The position numbers and the translations under genes were made by a program. Under the pieces are notes generated by a model. It ran no database searches, was not told the DNA's origin, and saw only the letters and a list, made by a program, of their open reading frames with translations. DNA of 42,727 nt from NCBI RefSeq assembly GCF_014643695.1, contig NZ_BMJY01000019.1, positions 6,820-49,546 on the forward strand, written 5' to 3'. Each line of letters opens with the position of its first letter. Position 1 is the first letter of the stretch. The stretch comes from Microbacterium album (lineage in GTDB: Bacteria; Actinomycetota; Actinomycetes; Actinomycetales; Microbacteriaceae). This document shows, one piece after another, positions 15,976-23,702 of this stretch.

Positions 15976-16053
15976 CCCGCTCGTTGAGCGGAGCGGCGCA
16001 GCCGCGAAGTCGAAACGGGTTGAGCGGAGCCGCGCAGCGGCGGAGTCGAAACC
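15976..16053. repeat. Dispersed composite repeat, inverted variant
   Basis: This block runs opposite to the two before it: CCCGCTCGTTGAGCGGAGCG, a GGCGCAGCCGCG core, GAAGTCGAAAC, GGGTTGAGCGGAGCC, then GGAGTCGAAACC. The GGCGCAGCC-type cores match those of the inverted blocks inside the kinase ORF (CGCGGCTGCGCCGC). Confidence 0.85.
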
Positions 16054-16089
16054 GAGCCCGACACCGCGCGGCGCGCATAGCCTGAGCGC

Positions 16090-17544
16090 ATGGACGGGTT
16101 CGCGGCTGTCGACTTCTGGGTCGCGCGCGAGGTGCTGCAGCGGGGCATCGCGGCGCTGTTCCTCATCGCGTTCGTCTCGACCCTGAACCAGTTCCGGCCG
16201 CTGCTGGGCGAGCGGGGGCTGCTGCCCGCGCCCGAGCTGCTGGCGTGGGCGCGGTCGTCCGACCGGGCGAAGCGCATGCTGCGGCCCACCCTGTTCCGGT
16301 ACATCCGGTACACCGATCGCCGGCTGGTGGCGCTGTGCGCGGGCGGGATCGTCCTGGCCGGGCTGCTCGTGGCCGGCCTGCCGCAGCTCGGCCCGCCGTG
16401 GCTGCCCATGCTGTGCTTCCTCGCCCTCTGGCTGGGGTACATGTCGGTGGCGTCCATCGGGCAGACGTTCTACGGCTTCGGCTGGGAGATGCTGCTGCTC
16501 GAGGCGGGGTTCCTCGCCGCTTTCCTCGGGTCGCAGGACCAGCCCCCGCCGACGCACGTCATCGTGCTGTTCTGGTGGCTGCTGTTCCGGCTGGAGTTCG
16601 GCGCCGGGATGATCAAGATGCGCGGCGGTCGCGAGTGGCGCGACCTCACGGCGCTCACGTACCACCACGAGACCCAGCCGATGCCGGGCCCGTTCAGCCG
16701 TCAGGCGCACCTGCTGCCCCGCTGGGTGCACAAGGGCGAGGTGCTGGGCAACCACGTCGCGCAGCTGATCGTGCCCTGGTTCCTCTTCGCCCCGCTGCTG
16801 GGCCTGTGGCTGCCGGATGCCGTGCCGCAGCTGATCGGCACCGTCGCGGGGGCCATCGTGATCGCCTCGCAGCTGTGGCTCGTCGTGACCGGCAACTTCG
16901 CGTGGCTGAACTGGGCCACCATCGTGCTGGGCGCCTCCGCGATCGCCGTGCCGGCCGTGCCGGCGCCCACCGCCGACATCCCGCTGTGGTGGCTGATCGT
17001 CACGCTCGCCGTCACCGCGCTGTACGCGGTGCTGAGCTGGCGCCCGGCGCGCAACCTGTTCGCGCGTGATCAGCTCATGAACGCGAGCTTCAACCGCTGG
17101 AACCTCGCCAACGCCTACGGCGCGTTCGGCACGGTGACCAAGGAGCGGATCGAATGGATCGTCGAGGGCACGCCCGACGCGGATCCCGACACCGCGGACT
17201 GGCGCGAGTACGGCTTCAAGGGCAAGCCGGGCGACGAGCGCCGGCGCCCGCGGCAGTTCGCGCCGTATCACCTGCGGCTCGACTGGATGATGTGGTTCCT
17301 GCCGCTCGGGCGCTCGCTCGAGGACTGGTTCCGTGCGCTGCTCGTCCGGCTGCTGGAGGCCGACCGCCCCACGCTGCGGCTGCTCGCGCACGACCCGTTC
17401 GACGGGCGGCGGCCGCGATCCGTGCGCGTGGTGTCGTACCGCTACCGGTTCGCGACACGTGCCGAGCGGCGCGAGCACGGCGTGCACTGGATCCGCGACC
17501 GGCGCCGGGTGATCGTGCCTCCGGTCGGCCTGCCGGACGACTGA
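16090..17544 (+). CDS. Lipase maturation factor-family integral membrane protein
   Basis: 484 residues from ATG 16090, with TAGCCT (16078-16083) six bases upstream. It has about eight hydrophobic helices, with conserved-looking LMF segments: FYGFGWEMLLLEAGFLAAF, WWLLFRLEFGAGMIKMRGG, W(R)DLTALTYHHETQPMP, then a C-terminal soluble part with NRWNLANAYGAFGTVTKERIEWIVEGT and RFAPYHLRLDWMMWFL. Vertebrate LMF1/2 help lipases fold in the ER. Bacterial homologues are common in actinobacteria, but their role is not established. It is a single-gene unit, convergent with nadE 20 bp away. Confidence 0.85.
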   Translation: MDGFAAVDFWVAREVLQRGIAALFLIAFVSTLNQFRPLLGERGLLPAPELLAWARSSDRAKRMLRPTLFRYIRYTDRRLVALCAGGIVLAGLLVAGLPQLGPPWLPMLCFLALWLGYMSVASIGQTFYGFGWEMLLLEAGFLAAFLGSQDQPPPTHVIVLFWWLLFRLEFGAGMIKMRGGREWRDLTALTYHHETQPMPGPFSRQAHLLPRWVHKGEVLGNHVAQLIVPWFLFAPLLGLWLPDAVPQLIGTVAGAIVIASQLWLVVTGNFAWLNWATIVLGASAIAVPAVPAPTADIPLWWLIVTLAVTALYAVLSWRPARNLFARDQLMNASFNRWNLANAYGAFGTVTKERIEWIVEGTPDADPDTADWREYGFKGKPGDERRRPRQFAPYHLRLDWMMWFLPLGRSLEDWFRALLVRLLEADRPTLRLLAHDPFDGRRPRSVRVVSYRYRFATRAERREHGVHWIRDRRRVIVPPVGLPDD

Positions 17545-17564
17545 GCCCCGTCGCCCGGGTCGCG

Positions 17565-19640
17565 TCAGTCGACGAGGTCGGGCAGCGCGGCCTTCAGCTC
17601 CGCGAGCCACGCGCGGGCGTTGCCGTCGGAGGGGGCGCGCCAGTCGCCGCGCGGCGACAGCGAGCCCGACGGGGCGACCTTGGGCCCGTTGGGGATCGCC
17701 GAGCGCTTGAACTGCGCGAACCCGAAGAACCGCTTCAGGAACACCTGCTCCCACTTCACGATCGTCGCGAGGTCGTAGCCGTAGCGATCCTCGTCCGGGA
17801 ACCCGGGCGGCCACGTGCCGGCCTCCGGATCCGACCAGGCGTGCATCGCGAGGAAGGCGATCTTCGACGGGCGGTACCCGAAGCGCAGGATGTGGTGCAG
17901 CGAGAAGTCGTGCAGCGCGTACGGGCCGATCGTGCTCTCGGTCGACTGGACCTCGCCGTCCTGGCCCGCGGGCACGAGCTCGGGGCTGATCTCGGTGTCG
18001 AGCACCGAGCGCAGCACCGTGGCCTGCTCGGGGGAGACGCCGTGCTCGGATCCGTGCGCGATGACCCAGCGGATGAGGTGCTGGATGAGCGTCTTCGGCA
18101 CGCCCGAGTTGACGGCGTAATGGCTCATGTGGTCGCCCACGCCGTACGTGGCCCATCCGAGCGACAGCTCGGAGAGGTCGGACGTGCCGATCACGATGCC
18201 GCCGTGGTGATTGGCGAGGCGGAACAGGTAGTCGGTGCGCAGGCCGGCCTGCACGTTTTCGAACGTGACGTCGTACACGGCCTCGCCCGATCCGGCCGGG
18301 TGGCCCATCTGCCGCAGCATCTCGGTCGCGGCCGCGCGGATGTCGATCGTCTCGATCGAGGCGCCCACGGTCTCGGCGAGGCGGATCGCGTTCGACCTGG
18401 TGTGATCGCTGGTCGCGAAGCCGGGCATCGTGTACGCGAGGATGTCGCTGCGCGGGCGCCCCATGCGGTCCATCGCGCGCGCCACGACGAGCAGCGCGTG
18501 CGTGGAGTCGAGGCCACCGCTCAGCCCGATCACGGGCTTCGGGTCGCCGATCGCGCGCATCCGCTGCATGAGGCCCGACACCTGGATGTTGAACGCCTCG
18601 TAGCAGTCCTGCGCGAGGCGGGCGGGGTCGTCCGGCACGAACGGGAAGCGGTCGAGGTGGCGGCGCAGGCCCACGTCGCCCCGCGGCGGGTCGAGCCGGA
18701 ACGGGATCGTGCGGAACCGCGGGCTCTCGTCCGCCCCGCCCAGGACCGTGCGGCGGTTGTCGTCGAACGTGCCCTGGCGGATCCGGTCCTGGCGCAGCCG
18801 GTCGAGATCGACGTCGGCGACCGAGCGGCGCGGCCCGTCCGGGAAGCGCTCGGTCTCGGCGAGCAGGTTGCCGCCCTCGTAGACCATGGTCTGGCCGTCC
18901 CATGACAGGTCGTTGGTCGACTCGCCCATGCCCGCGGCGGCATACACGTAGGCGGCGAGGCAGCGCAGCGACTGGGACTTGCACAGGTCTTTGCGGTCCT
19001 CGGCGCGCGCGACCGTGATCGGGCTGCTGGACAGGTTGGCCAGCACCGTGGCGCCCGCGAGCGCGGCGGCCGACGACGGCGGCACCGGCACCCAGACGTC
19101 CTCGCACACCTCGACGTGGAGCGTCAGGCCCTGCACGTCGACCGCGTCGAACAGCAGGTCGGGCCCGAACGGCACCTCGAACCCCGCGACCGAGATCGTG
19201 CCGCGCTCGTCGTCGCCCGCGGCGTACCAGCGGCGCTCGTAGAACTCGCGGTACGTGGGCAGGTAGGACTTCGGCGCGACGCCGAGCACGGCGCCCCGGT
19301 GGATGACGACGGCGCAGTTGTAGAGGCGGTTGCGGTGCGCGAGCGGCGCGCCGACGACGAGCACGGGCATGAGGCCGGCCGACGCGGCGGCGATGCGGGC
19401 GATCGCGTCCTGCACCGCGTCGAGCAGCGGATCCTGCATCACCAGGTCGTCGATCGCGTAGCCCGACAGGCACAGCTCGGGGAACACGGCCACGGCCACG
19501 GCCTCGTCGTGGCACGCGCGGGCGGATTCGAGCACGGCCTGCGCGTTGGCGGCCGGATCGGCGATGGCCAGCGGGACGGTGCACGCGGCGACGCGCGCGA
19601 ATCCGTGCCGGTAGGCGCTGACGAAGTCGAGGTCGCTCAC
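17565..19640 (-). CDS. nadE: Glutamine-dependent NAD(+) synthetase
   Basis: 691 residues from the GTG at 19640 (complement). CAGACT lies six bases upstream on that strand, which favours this start over an ATG eleven codons earlier. The N-terminal half is a nitrilase-type glutaminase with the Glu in FPELCLSGY, the Lys in APKSYLPTY and the Cys in HVEVCEDVW. The C-terminal half is the ATP-pyrophosphatase with the P-loop LSGGLDSTHALL and the IGTSDLSELSLGW and GYRPSKIAFLAMHAW segments. It amidates nicotinic acid adenine dinucleotide to NAD, using ammonia channelled from glutamine. The length fits the two-domain actinobacterial form. It is monocistronic. Confidence 0.95.
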   Translation of the reverse strand: MSDLDFVSAYRHGFARVAACTVPLAIADPAANAQAVLESARACHDEAVAVAVFPELCLSGYAIDDLVMQDPLLDAVQDAIARIAAASAGLMPVLVVGAPLAHRNRLYNCAVVIHRGAVLGVAPKSYLPTYREFYERRWYAAGDDERGTISVAGFEVPFGPDLLFDAVDVQGLTLHVEVCEDVWVPVPPSSAAALAGATVLANLSSSPITVARAEDRKDLCKSQSLRCLAAYVYAAAGMGESTNDLSWDGQTMVYEGGNLLAETERFPDGPRRSVADVDLDRLRQDRIRQGTFDDNRRTVLGGADESPRFRTIPFRLDPPRGDVGLRRHLDRFPFVPDDPARLAQDCYEAFNIQVSGLMQRMRAIGDPKPVIGLSGGLDSTHALLVVARAMDRMGRPRSDILAYTMPGFATSDHTRSNAIRLAETVGASIETIDIRAAATEMLRQMGHPAGSGEAVYDVTFENVQAGLRTDYLFRLANHHGGIVIGTSDLSELSLGWATYGVGDHMSHYAVNSGVPKTLIQHLIRWVIAHGSEHGVSPEQATVLRSVLDTEISPELVPAGQDGEVQSTESTIGPYALHDFSLHHILRFGYRPSKIAFLAMHAWSDPEAGTWPPGFPDEDRYGYDLATIVKWEQVFLKRFFGFAQFKRSAIPNGPKVAPSGSLSPRGDWRAPSDGNARAWLAELKAALPDLVD

Positions 19641-19702
19641 CCGTCCAGTCTGGCACGCACCCCCGCCGATCATCCGGGGCTTGCGCTAGGCGCGTGCGCC
19701 AG

Positions 19703-20380
19703 TCAGAGCAGGCGGCGGGCCGACGCCCACGCCGTGAGCTCGTGGCGCGAGGAGAGCTGGAGCTTGCGCAGCACGGCCGACACGTGGGACTCGACGGTCT
19801 TGACCGAGATGAACAGGTCGGCCGCGACCTCCTTGTACGCGTAGCCGCGGGCGATCAGGCGCATGACCTCCTGCTCGCGCGCGGACAGGCGATCCAGCTC
19901 GTCGTCCGAGGCCGCGGTCTCACCCGCCGCCGCGCCGAACGCGTCGATGACGAACCCGGCCAGGCGCGGGGAGAACACCGCGTCGCCGTCCGCGACCGCG
20001 TGCACGGCCTGCGACACCTCGCCGCCGGAGGCGCCCTTCGTGATGTAGCCGCGCGCCCCGGCGCGGATCACCCGCACGACGTCCTCGGCGGCGTCCGACA
20101 CGCTCAGCGCCAGGAAGCGCGTGCCCGGCGACAGCGGCGCCGCCCGCCGCAGCACCTCCTCACCGCCCGTCGCCTCCCCGTCCGCGCGGACGTCGCGCGA
20201 GAACGGCAGGTGCACGTCGAGCAGCACCACGTCGGGCCGGCGCTCCGAGATCACCGCGACCGCCTCCAGCACGTCGGCGGCCTCGCCCACGACCTCGATC
20301 CGGCGGTCGAGGTCGTGCCGCAGCCCGGAGCGGAAGATGGAGTGGTCGTCGACGATCACGACCGACAGCGGCTCAGCCAC
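19703..20380 (-). CDS. LuxR/NarL-family response regulator
   Basis: 225 residues from the GTG at 20380, which overlaps the histidine kinase stop by eight bases. The receiver (about 1-130) has VVIVDDHS, the phospho-acceptor in VVLLDVHLP, and the conserved Thr/Ser-Ala and Lys (ALSVSDA, YITKGASG). A short insert (FSRDVRADGEATGGEEV) follows the phosphorylation site, as in other PspC-linked regulators. The C-terminal HTH (LSAREQEVMRLIARGYAYKEVAADLFISVKTVESHVSAVLRKL) is complete. It is the partner of the adjacent PspC-domain kinase and is likely to control the divergent PspC gene. Confidence 0.9.
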   Translation of the reverse strand: MAEPLSVVIVDDHSIFRSGLRHDLDRRIEVVGEAADVLEAVAVISERRPDVVLLDVHLPFSRDVRADGEATGGEEVLRRAAPLSPGTRFLALSVSDAAEDVVRVIRAGARGYITKGASGGEVSQAVHAVADGDAVFSPRLAGFVIDAFGAAAGETAASDDELDRLSAREQEVMRLIARGYAYKEVAADLFISVKTVESHVSAVLRKLQLSSRHELTAWASARRLL

Positions 20381-21590
20381 GTGCGCCTCCCTGCGCCGGG
20401 GCCGCGGGGTAGCGGATGTGCACCTGCGTGCCCACCCCGCCCGGGCCGACGCCCACCGTCGCGGCCCCGCCGATCCGGCGCATCCGCCCCACGATCGACT
20501 CCCGCACCCCCAGACGGTCGGGCGGCACCGCCTGCGGGTCGAAGCCCGGGCCGCGGTCGCGCACGTAGACGTCGACGGCGCCGCCCGCCGCGTGCGCGGC
20601 GTGCGACCCCTCGATGTAGACCGAGACGTCCCCGCCCGCGTGGCGGGCAGCGTTGAGCATCGCCTCGCGGGCCGCCGCGGCCACCTCGCCGCTGGCGCGC
20701 TCGGTCGACGTGCCGGCGGAGACCACCGTGAACACGCACTCGTAGTCCAGCTCCAGCGCCGAGCCGTAGTCGCGCAGGTCGGTCGCGAGGTCGCTGTCGG
20801 CGGGCGTGTCGCCGTCGTACAGCCACGCCCGCAGCTCGCGCTCCTGCGCGCGGGCCAGCCGGCCGGCCTCGCTCGACGCGCCCGCGCGGTTCTGGATGAG
20901 GGCGAGCGTCTGCAGCACCGAGTCGTGCAGGTGCGCGGCCATCTCGGCGCGGTGCTCGTCGCGGATGCTCTTGACGCGCGCCGCCTGCAGCTCCCGCAGA
21001 CGCGCGACCAGGACCGACGACCAGACGACCGCGACGCCGAGGACGGCCAGCAGCACGGTGGCGAGCAGCACGAGCGTGAGCTCGCCGGAGCTGCCCGCGG
21101 CGGCATCGAGCAGCATCGGGACCGTCGCGAGCAGCACGACCGTCGCGGCCGAGCGCGCGATCACGTCCTGGCGCGGCCCGCGCTCGGGATCGGCCCGATC
21201 CGCCAGGGCCGACCACAGGCCCGCAGCCACGGCCAGCGCGATCGCGAGGTACACCGGCAGGAGCGACGCCGGCGGCAGGCCGCCCACGGTCGTGTTGCCG
21301 TGATCGCGGCCGACGGCGGCCAGGTACGACACGGCCGCGGCGGCCAGGAGCCCCCACGCCACCGGCACGCGGCGCGTCACCCGCGCGGCGCCGCGCTCGA
21401 GCGGCGTGAACGCCCAGAGCCACACGTACAGCAGCGCGCCGGCGCCGAACACCGCCGAGCTCGCGACGAACAGCGCACGAGCGGCGTCCGGCCGCCAGCC
21501 CAGATGATCGGCCACGCCGCGCGCGACGCCGGAGACGACCATCGCGCGGGGTCGCACGAGGGGAGCGGCGGGGGCCGGGAACGCGGTCAT
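20373..21590 (-). CDS. PspC-domain sensor histidine kinase (LiaS/HisKA_3 type)
   Basis: 405 residues from the ATG at 21590. The N-terminal PspC domain (VVSGVARGVADHLGWRPDAARALFVASSAVFGAGALLYVWLWAFTPLERG) is followed by about four more membrane helices (residues about 85-210). A HisKA_3 box then has the phosphorylated His in AAHLHDSVLQTLALIQN, and a HATPase_c domain has EAMLNAARHAG, DRGPGFD and GLGV-like VRESIVGRMRRIGG. Such kinases sense envelope damage together with a PspC/LiaF-like protein. The overlap with the response regulator gene indicates one transcript. A divergent PspC gene starts about 100 bp away. Confidence 0.9.
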   Translation of the reverse strand: MTAFPAPAAPLVRPRAMVVSGVARGVADHLGWRPDAARALFVASSAVFGAGALLYVWLWAFTPLERGAARVTRRVPVAWGLLAAAAVSYLAAVGRDHGNTTVGGLPPASLLPVYLAIALAVAAGLWSALADRADPERGPRQDVIARSAATVVLLATVPMLLDAAAGSSGELTLVLLATVLLAVLGVAVVWSSVLVARLRELQAARVKSIRDEHRAEMAAHLHDSVLQTLALIQNRAGASSEAGRLARAQERELRAWLYDGDTPADSDLATDLRDYGSALELDYECVFTVVSAGTSTERASGEVAAAAREAMLNAARHAGGDVSVYIEGSHAAHAAGGAVDVYVRDRGPGFDPQAVPPDRLGVRESIVGRMRRIGGAATVGVGPGGVGTQVHIRYPAAPAQGGARG

Positions 21591-21631
21591 GTCAGCATCC
21601 AACCACCCGCCACCGACACCGGGAGGGGGTT

Positions 21632-21658
21632 TCAGGGACGGATCAGGGAGGTCCCTCA
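21632..21658. promoter_or_regulatory. Candidate operator: direct TCAGGGA repeats one helical turn apart
   Basis: TCAGGGA occurs at 21632-21638 and 21643-21649, an 11-bp period, and a near-inverse TCCCTCA follows at 21652-21658. They lie in the gap between the divergent sensor kinase and PspC genes, directly upstream of the expected -35 of the promoter CAAGAT (21682-21687). The position suits an activating LuxR-type dimer, probably the regulator at 19703-20380. The assignment to that regulator is inference. Confidence 0.45.
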
Positions 21659-21693
21659 TGGCCGCGGCGCGATCCCCGGCCCAAGATCGAAGA

Positions 21694-23319
21694 GTGACCG
21701 ATCAGACGATGCCGCTCCCCTCCGACGCCGCGGCGGCGGACGCCCGCCCGGGCGAGACCCCGCCCCGCGCCGAGGACGGCGCGCCCGCCGGTCCGGCCGC
21801 CGGCGCGCCCGCCGGCCCCGGCGCGTCCGCCCGCCGCGAGGGATCCTTCTTCCTGTGGGTGCGCTCGCTCGGAGTCGTGCGACATCACGGCTGGCTGGGC
21901 GGGGTGTGCGCCGGGATCGCCGACCGCGCGGGCGTGGACCCGCTGATCATCCGCGGCGTGTTCGTCGTCGCGGCGGTGCTCGGCTTTCCGGCGCTGTGGC
22001 TCTACGCGCTGGGCTGGGCGCTTCTGCCCGACGAGCGCGGCCGGATCCCCGTGCGCCTGCGCTCGGGCGCGGACCCGGCGTGGGTGGGCATCCTCGCGAC
22101 CCTGGCGGTCGCGCTGCTCGTCACCGTCGCGGGACACTCCGTCCTCGGGACGTTCGCGTGGGCCGCGGCGCCCGGCAGGTTCCTGTCGAACCTGTTCGAG
22201 GCGCTGTTCTGGCTCGCCGTGGTGGGCGGGATCGCCACGGTCGTCATCTGGCTCGTGCGGGAGCGCCGCGCGGGCATCCAGCTCCCCCCTCGGGGGGATG
22301 ACGGCGGGGTGTCGGGCACCGCCGTCGTCGGCGGGGCGGCGCTCGCCGTCGGGGCACAGAGCGCCTCCCCGCCCCCTTCCTCCGCGCCGGCTGGCCCCCT
22401 CGACGCCACGACGCCGCACGCCACGACGCCGCTGGCCCCGCCGCCGGGCGCGTTCGGCGAGCCGCCGCCGCAGCCGCCCGCGCCGCTCACGGAGACGGGC
22501 GACCTCGCCGCGTGGAAGGAGCAGCACGCCGCCTGGCGCGCGCAGCACGACGAGTGGCGGCGCCGCCAGGCCGACGCCGAGCGGCTCGCGCGCGAGGAGG
22601 AACGCGCCCGCCGCCACGCCGAGCGGGCCGCGTTCGCCCAGGAGGCCGCGCGCGTGCGGGCCGAGCGACGCGCCGAGCGCCCGCGGATCTCGGTCGCGTA
22701 CGGCGCCATGGCGGTCGGCGCCGCGCTGATCGCGGCGGGCGCCACGGTCGCCGTGGGATGGCAGGCCGGGGGCCGCGGCGAGATCGTGATCGCCGCCCTG
22801 TGCGCCGCCGCCGCCGTGCTGTCGCTGGCGATGGTCGGCGCCGGCCTCGCGCGGCGGCGCAGCGGATTCCTCGCCGCGCTGATCGGCGTTCTGCTGATCG
22901 CGGCGGTGTCCGTGACGGGCGCGGCGGTCAGATCCGACGTGAGCTGGGGGTCGTACGGCACGGTGCCGGGCCCCGGCAGTCAGCGCCTGACGCACATCGC
23001 CGGCGACCTCGAGGTGGCGCTCTTCGCCGACGGCGGCGGCCGGGGCATTCTCCACCTCCGCAAGGGCGGAGGGACCACGTACATCACGGTCGGCGAGGAC
23101 GTCGCCGCCGACGTGCGCGTCGAGACCACCGACGCGGACGTGAGCGTCGTCCGATACGACGCCTTCGGCAACGAGACGTGGGAGGGCGTCCGTCGTGGGG
23201 CCGACGGCGCGTACCACTGGCGGCAGAGCGGCGGCGCCGAGCCCGCCGCTGAGCGGACGGTGCGGCTCGAGCAGCGCGCGGGCGCCGTGGTGATCCAGAG
23301 GATCGAGGGGATGCGATGA
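21694..23319 (+). CDS. PspC-domain membrane protein with a C-terminal toast-rack-like domain
   Basis: 541 residues from GTG 21694. CAAGAT six bases before this codon matches the local leaderless pattern. An in-frame ATG at 21658 with GGGAGG upstream is the alternative, but it falls inside the candidate operator. A Pro/Ala-rich N-terminus precedes a PspC domain (HHGWLGGVCAGIADRAGVDPLIIRGVFVVAAVLGFPALWLYALGWALLPDERG). Two membrane helices, a Pro-rich linker, a charged coiled coil (WRRRQADAERLAREEERARRHAERAAF) and three more helices follow. The C-terminal beta-rich region (GDLEVALFADGG, TYITVGEDVAADVRVETTDADV) resembles LiaF/toast-rack beta-helices. It probably acts as the sensor partner or target of the adjacent two-component system in cell-envelope stress. 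Confidence 0.85.
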   Translation: MTDQTMPLPSDAAAADARPGETPPRAEDGAPAGPAAGAPAGPGASARREGSFFLWVRSLGVVRHHGWLGGVCAGIADRAGVDPLIIRGVFVVAAVLGFPALWLYALGWALLPDERGRIPVRLRSGADPAWVGILATLAVALLVTVAGHSVLGTFAWAAAPGRFLSNLFEALFWLAVVGGIATVVIWLVRERRAGIQLPPRGDDGGVSGTAVVGGAALAVGAQSASPPPSSAPAGPLDATTPHATTPLAPPPGAFGEPPPQPPAPLTETGDLAAWKEQHAAWRAQHDEWRRRQADAERLAREEERARRHAERAAFAQEAARVRAERRAERPRISVAYGAMAVGAALIAAGATVAVGWQAGGRGEIVIAALCAAAAVLSLAMVGAGLARRRSGFLAALIGVLLIAAVSVTGAAVRSDVSWGSYGTVPGPGSQRLTHIAGDLEVALFADGGGRGILHLRKGGGTTYITVGEDVAADVRVETTDADVSVVRYDAFGNETWEGVRRGADGAYHWRQSGGAEPAAERTVRLEQRAGAVVIQRIEGMR

Positions 23320-23693
23320 ACGACGCGACGCGCGAGGCCGGCCGGGATCCGCAGACGGAGGACGGCGGCGCGGCGCCGCCCCTGGAACCGACCGCCGCGC
23401 CCACGGAGACGCCGCGGGGCGGAGCATCCGACGGCCCGCGCGTCCGGTGGGGAGCCGTGGCCGGGGGCGCCGCGGTGCTCGTCCTCTCGCTGGCCGGATG
23501 GTGGTGGACGATCGATCCGGACCGGTTTGCGGCCGGGATCGCGGCGATCACGGAGGCACTGCTCGCCGCCGACGAGGTCACCGTGGGCGTGGGCGCGCTC
23601 GTCCTGCTCGGGGCGGTCCTCGTCGTCGTCGGACTCGTCGGGCTCACGGGCCGCGCCCGGCCGAGATCATACGATGTCGGGGGTCGCGGCTAG
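23316..23693 (+). CDS. Small membrane protein of the PspC operon
   Basis: 125 residues from ATG 23316, overlapping the PspC gene stop as ATGA, so translation is coupled. The N-terminal 45 residues are charged and Pro/Ala-rich. Two hydrophobic helices follow (VAGGAAVLVLSLAGWWWTI and VGVGALVLLGAVLVVVGLVGL) and a short basic tail. It is not a known family. Position and topology suggest an accessory of the envelope-stress module. Its final codons overlap the promoter sequence of the next gene. Confidence 0.75.
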   Translation: MNDATREAGRDPQTEDGGAAPPLEPTAAPTETPRGGASDGPRVRWGAVAGGAAVLVLSLAGWWWTIDPDRFAAGIAAITEALLAADEVTVGVGALVLLGAVLVVVGLVGLTGRARPRSYDVGGRG

Positions 23694-23696
23694 CCT
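23680..23696 (+). promoter_or_regulatory. Leaderless promoter element shared with 35669-35685
   Basis: GGGGTCGCGGCTAGCCT is identical over 17 bases to the element in front of the ArsR-like gene at 35693. TAGCCT would be the -10 hexamer, six bases before the GTG start at 23703. The first bases lie inside the preceding coding region. Confidence 0.5.
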
Positions 23697-23702
23697 CAAG
23701 GC

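Noticed and set aside
15030..16085. Plus-strand ORF running through the repeat nest
   Set aside because: Its C-terminal half is the translated dispersed repeat, and its N-terminal half is a shadow frame of the gene at 15037-15642.
17154..18905. 583-residue plus-strand ORF opposite nadE
   Set aside because: It is a shadow of nadE, with no family features.
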